This document shows, one piece after another, positions 61,868-64,000 of a DNA stretch of 64,000 bases. The stretch covers positions 18,860 through 82,859 of the forward strand of contig NZ_JAQMWQ010000025.1 in NCBI RefSeq assembly GCF_030403775.1, in the 5' to 3' direction. The notes below the pieces were generated by a model, which was not told the DNA's origin, ran no database searches, and was given only the letters and a program-made list of their open reading frames with translations. The position numbers and the translations under genes are program-made. Within the stretch, counting starts at the first letter, position 1, and every line of letters begins with the position of its first letter. Source of the DNA: Paenibacillus sp. BSR1-1 (lineage in GTDB: Bacteria > Bacillota > Bacilli > Bacillales > Cytobacillaceae).

Positions 61868-63223
61868 TTACGCTTCACCAGCCATTCCTAGATTCAATTG
61901 CTTTGAAAATGCTTCAAATGTTTCTTTTAATAGTGCAGCAATTTCCTCGATTTCCCTTTTTGAGATTGTTAATGGTGGGGACACGATGATGGCATCACCG
62001 TTTACACCGTCGATTCCCGCTCCTGCAGGATATATGAGCAGCCCTTTTTCTTTGGCAAGGGTCACGATTTTTTGTGTGACTTGTGCACTTCTTGGAAAAG
62101 GAGTTTTCGCGCTTTCTTCTTCAACAAATTCTATTCCCAGCAGCAACCCTTTACCTCGAATGTTTCCAATAAATGAAAATTGCCCCTTTAATTTTTCGAG
62201 CTGATTTTTTAAATAAGTACTCTTACAATCTACCTCTTTTAAAATCTCGTTTTTTTCCAAATATTCCAGAACAGCTAAGGAAACGGCGCATGTTTGGGGG
62301 TTAGCGCTTAAGGTATGACCGCTCATCACGGATTTGGACCCTGCTAAAATCGGCTCCATTACCTTTTCACTAGCAACGGCTGCCGCTATTGGTGCGTAGC
62401 CCGCCCCCATTCCTTTCCCTAAAGCAACAATATCCGGGGTAACTCCCCATTGCTCACAGGCAAGCATCGTCCCGGTACGTCCGAACCCAGTCATCACCTC
62501 ATCAGCGATAAAAAGAATATCATGGGCTTCACATATTTCTTTTATCTGTTTGAAATAATCCTTTGGCGGCGCGATGGCTCCGCCTGCGGCACCAATCACA
62601 GGTTCAGCAATGAAAGCAGCGATTTTGTCTGCTCCTATTCGTGAAATAGCAGTATCAAGTTCGCGGGCACATAAATAATTACAGGAAGGCGCCTCTAGGT
62701 TGTAAGGACAGCGGTAACAGTAGGGAGGGTGGATGACGGGAAATTCTTCTAAGAGGGGAACAAATCTTGCTCTTCTTCCTGTATGCCCCGACATCGAAAG
62801 GGCTCCAAGTGTGATTCCATGGTAACTGACCCAGCGGGATAATATTTTTGTTTTGGTTTGAATTCCTTTTTCCTGCCAATATTGGATGGCCATTTTCATA
62901 GCTGTCTCGGTCGCTTCGGAGCCGCTGTTAACAAAAAAGCTCCAATTAAGCCCTTCTGGAGTTAGCTCAGCAATTTTTTCAGCCAGCTTTTCGGCTGCTT
63001 CACTGGTAAATTGCGAGCGATAGACAAAGGAAACTTTATTGGCTTGCTCATTCATCGCGTCAATAATTTCTCTTACTCCGTGGCCAATATTAGCTGTAAC
63101 AGCACCAGACGAAGCATCCAAATATTTTTTTCCTTCTTTATCATATAAATAGACCCCTTTGCCATAATCAATCACTGGGTAGGTTTCATCAAGCATTGGT
63201 TTAATTAAAAAAGAACGCTCCAT
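61868..63223 (-). CDS. yodT: Class-III aminotransferase (YodT)
   Basis: PLP aminotransferase of 451 residues. Seen are FVNSGSEATETAMKMAIQYW, SYHGITLGALSMSG, AEPVIGAAGGAIAPP, FIADEVMTGFGRTGTMLACE and the Lys motif GKGMGAGYAPIAAAV. It is first in the run yodT-yodS-yodR-yodQ. By context it removes the 3-amino group of N6-acetyl-beta-lysine (or a related beta-amino acid) to yield a 3-oxo acid; biochemical proof is not known to me. A Cys cluster near 168-180 (PYCYRCPYNLEAPSCNYLC) might bind metal. Confidence 0.9.
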   Translation of the reverse strand: MERSFLIKPMLDETYPVIDYGKGVYLYDKEGKKYLDASSGAVTANIGHGVREIIDAMNEQANKVSFVYRSQFTSEAAEKLAEKIAELTPEGLNWSFFVNSGSEATETAMKMAIQYWQEKGIQTKTKILSRWVSYHGITLGALSMSGHTGRRARFVPLLEEFPVIHPPYCYRCPYNLEAPSCNYLCARELDTAISRIGADKIAAFIAEPVIGAAGGAIAPPKDYFKQIKEICEAHDILFIADEVMTGFGRTGTMLACEQWGVTPDIVALGKGMGAGYAPIAAAVASEKVMEPILAGSKSVMSGHTLSANPQTCAVSLAVLEYLEKNEILKEVDCKSTYLKNQLEKLKGQFSFIGNIRGKGLLLGIEFVEEESAKTPFPRSAQVTQKIVTLAKEKGLLIYPAGAGIDGVNGDAIIVSPPLTISKREIEEIAALLKETFEAFSKQLNLGMAGEA

Positions 63224-63269
63224 GGGGCGGACACCACTTTCTTCTTAAAATAAGTCAGTCCTCATAGAA

Positions 63270-63277
63270 ATTGTATG
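63270..63277 (-). promoter_or_regulatory. yodT: Possible sigma-E promoter of the yodT operon
   Basis: On the minus strand CATACAAT matches the sigma-E -10 consensus CATACANT exactly, 47 bases before the yodT start. The -35 region is weak, so this is tentative. In B. subtilis the yodTSRQP-kamA operon is in the sigma-E regulon. Confidence 0.45.
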
Positions 63278-63373
63278 AAACATTTATTTGTTTCTTTCAT
63301 CTTATTTTGTAATCGTTTTGGAAAAAAAACAGACACCATGAGGTCAGGATTCTGTACATATTTTTGAAGATAG

Positions 63374-63918
63374 TCCTCATGGAGGGTTCTTGCGGACAAA
63401 TTTTTTGGAAGTTCATAGATTTCTGTCCTCATGGAGGGTTCATACGGACAAGTTTCTTTGAAATTCAGAAATTCTGTCCTCATGGAGGGTTCTTGCGGAC
63501 AAATTTCTTTGGAGTTCATAGATTTCTGTCCTCATGGAGGATTCATACGGACAAGTTTCTTTGAAATTCAGAAATTCTGTCCTCATGGAGGGTTCATACA
63601 GACAAATTTCTTTGGAATTCATAGATTTCTGTCCTCATGGAGGGTTCATAGGGACAAGTTTCTTTGAAATTCAGAAATTCTGTCCTCATGGAGGGTTCAT
63701 GCAGACAAATTTCTTTGGAATTCATAGATTTCTGTCCTCATGGAGGGTTCATACGGACAAGTTTCTTTGAAATTCAGAAATTCTGTCCTCATGGAGGGTT
63801 CATGCGGACAAATTTCTTTGGAATTCAGAAATTCTGTCCTCATGGAGGGTTCATGCGGACAAATTTCTTTGGAATTCATAGATTTCTGTCCTCATAGGGG
63901 TTCCATGGGATAAAGTCC
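63374..63918. repeat. Tandem 51/52-bp minisatellite, about 10.5 copies
   Basis: Ten adjacent units start at 63374, 63426, 63477, 63529, 63580, 63632, 63683, 63735, 63786 and 63837, with a partial eleventh to 63918. Type A units (52 bp) and type B units (51 bp) alternate for eight copies, giving a 103-bp dimer. Unit 9 is a hybrid, and unit 10 is type A. Each unit holds CCTCATGGAGG and the palindromic CAGAAATTCTG or TAGATTTCTG. Reading frames within it are repeat artefacts. It lies upstream of the lysine operon. Confidence 0.95.
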
Positions 63919-64000
63919 ATATAATTGTGTAAAAACAAAGAGTCATTTTATTCACTCTTGGCAACACTGTTTTCAGCGACGATAAACAATGAAAAGAGGA
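63919..64000. other. Window end, no feature supported
   Basis: AT-rich sequence after the minisatellite with no gene, promoter or terminator that I can defend. Confidence 0.5.

Noticed and set aside
53994..63223. Further sigma-54 promoters in the lysine cluster
   Set aside because: Scanning by eye upstream of ablB, the aldehyde dehydrogenase, yodQ and yodT gave no TGGCAC-N5-TTGCA match.
63262..63897. Open reading frames on both strands within the minisatellite
   Set aside because: Repeat lengths 52+51 keep several frames open by periodicity; translated products are only the repeat, with no start context.
63374..63918. CRISPR-like array of repeats
   Set aside because: Units are contiguous and the supposed spacers are themselves repeated variants (A/B types); no unique spacers and no cas genes.

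Overview
The window comes from the chromosome of an endospore-forming member of the Bacillaceae. It is AT-rich, has strong AGGAGG-type ribosome binding sites, and carries many genes with recognisable Bacillus subtilis counterparts (odhAB, fruRKA, copA, deoD, ctpB-like, spo0M, and yodL-yozD-yodN-yozE-yokU-kamA-yodP/Q/R/S/T in nearly the same order). Spore genes are present (Spo0M, GerPA/PF-type proteins, an Sda-like peptide). The complete trpEGDCFBA operon with trpG inside and two tandem tRNA-Trp T-boxes resembles the B. cereus/Neobacillus side of the family rather than B. subtilis. I cannot fix genus or species. No prophage, insertion sequence, rRNA operon or clear tRNA gene was seen.

Layout. 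1-6.5 kb: the end of an acyl-CoA synthetase gene, an Sda-like mini-gene, and odhB/odhA of the TCA cycle. 6.6-9.2 kb: a two-component system led by a 42-residue membrane peptide. 9.2-10.3 kb: selU (tRNA 2-selenouridine synthase), interrupted by one in-frame stop. 10.4-17.5 kb: the trp operon behind a tandem T-box leader. 17.6-24.7 kb: an MFS exporter, a DUF2935 protein, the fruRKA operon with its operator/promoter region, and ydjO and csp cold-shock genes. 24.8-28.7 kb: a nucleoside hydrolase and the Ku/LigD end-joining pair. 28.7-37.3 kb: dapF, a patatin, a YxlEFG-like ABC unit, an amidohydrolase, a tRNA-like inverted-repeat region, a GNAT and an SDR. 37.4-39.3 kb: a compact plus-strand spore cluster (two GerPF-like proteins, two Hsp20-like proteins, one GerPC-like protein). 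39.4-47.4 kb: small lipoproteins and zinc proteins, a COG0523 GTPase, a carboxy-terminal protease, CopA and DeoD. 47.5-52.4 kb: small conserved Bacillus genes, with a Ser/Thr-kinase-like gene overlapping spo0M.

52.4-63.2 kb is a lysine catabolic island: kamA with a near-perfect sigma-54 promoter, an adjacent sigma-54 activator, ablB, yodT-yodS-yodR-yodQ, a class-III aminotransferase and an aldehyde dehydrogenase. Read as a pathway it could take lysine through acetylated beta-lysine to 4-aminobutyrate, succinate semialdehyde and succinate (inference). It is preceded by about 10.5 tandem copies of a 51/52-bp repeat.

Two inverted copies of a roughly 140-150-bp GC-rich Bacillus repeat lie at 18943-19080 and 51675-51823. 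Most genes are on the minus strand. Many transcription units end in clear intrinsic terminators, several of them bidirectional.
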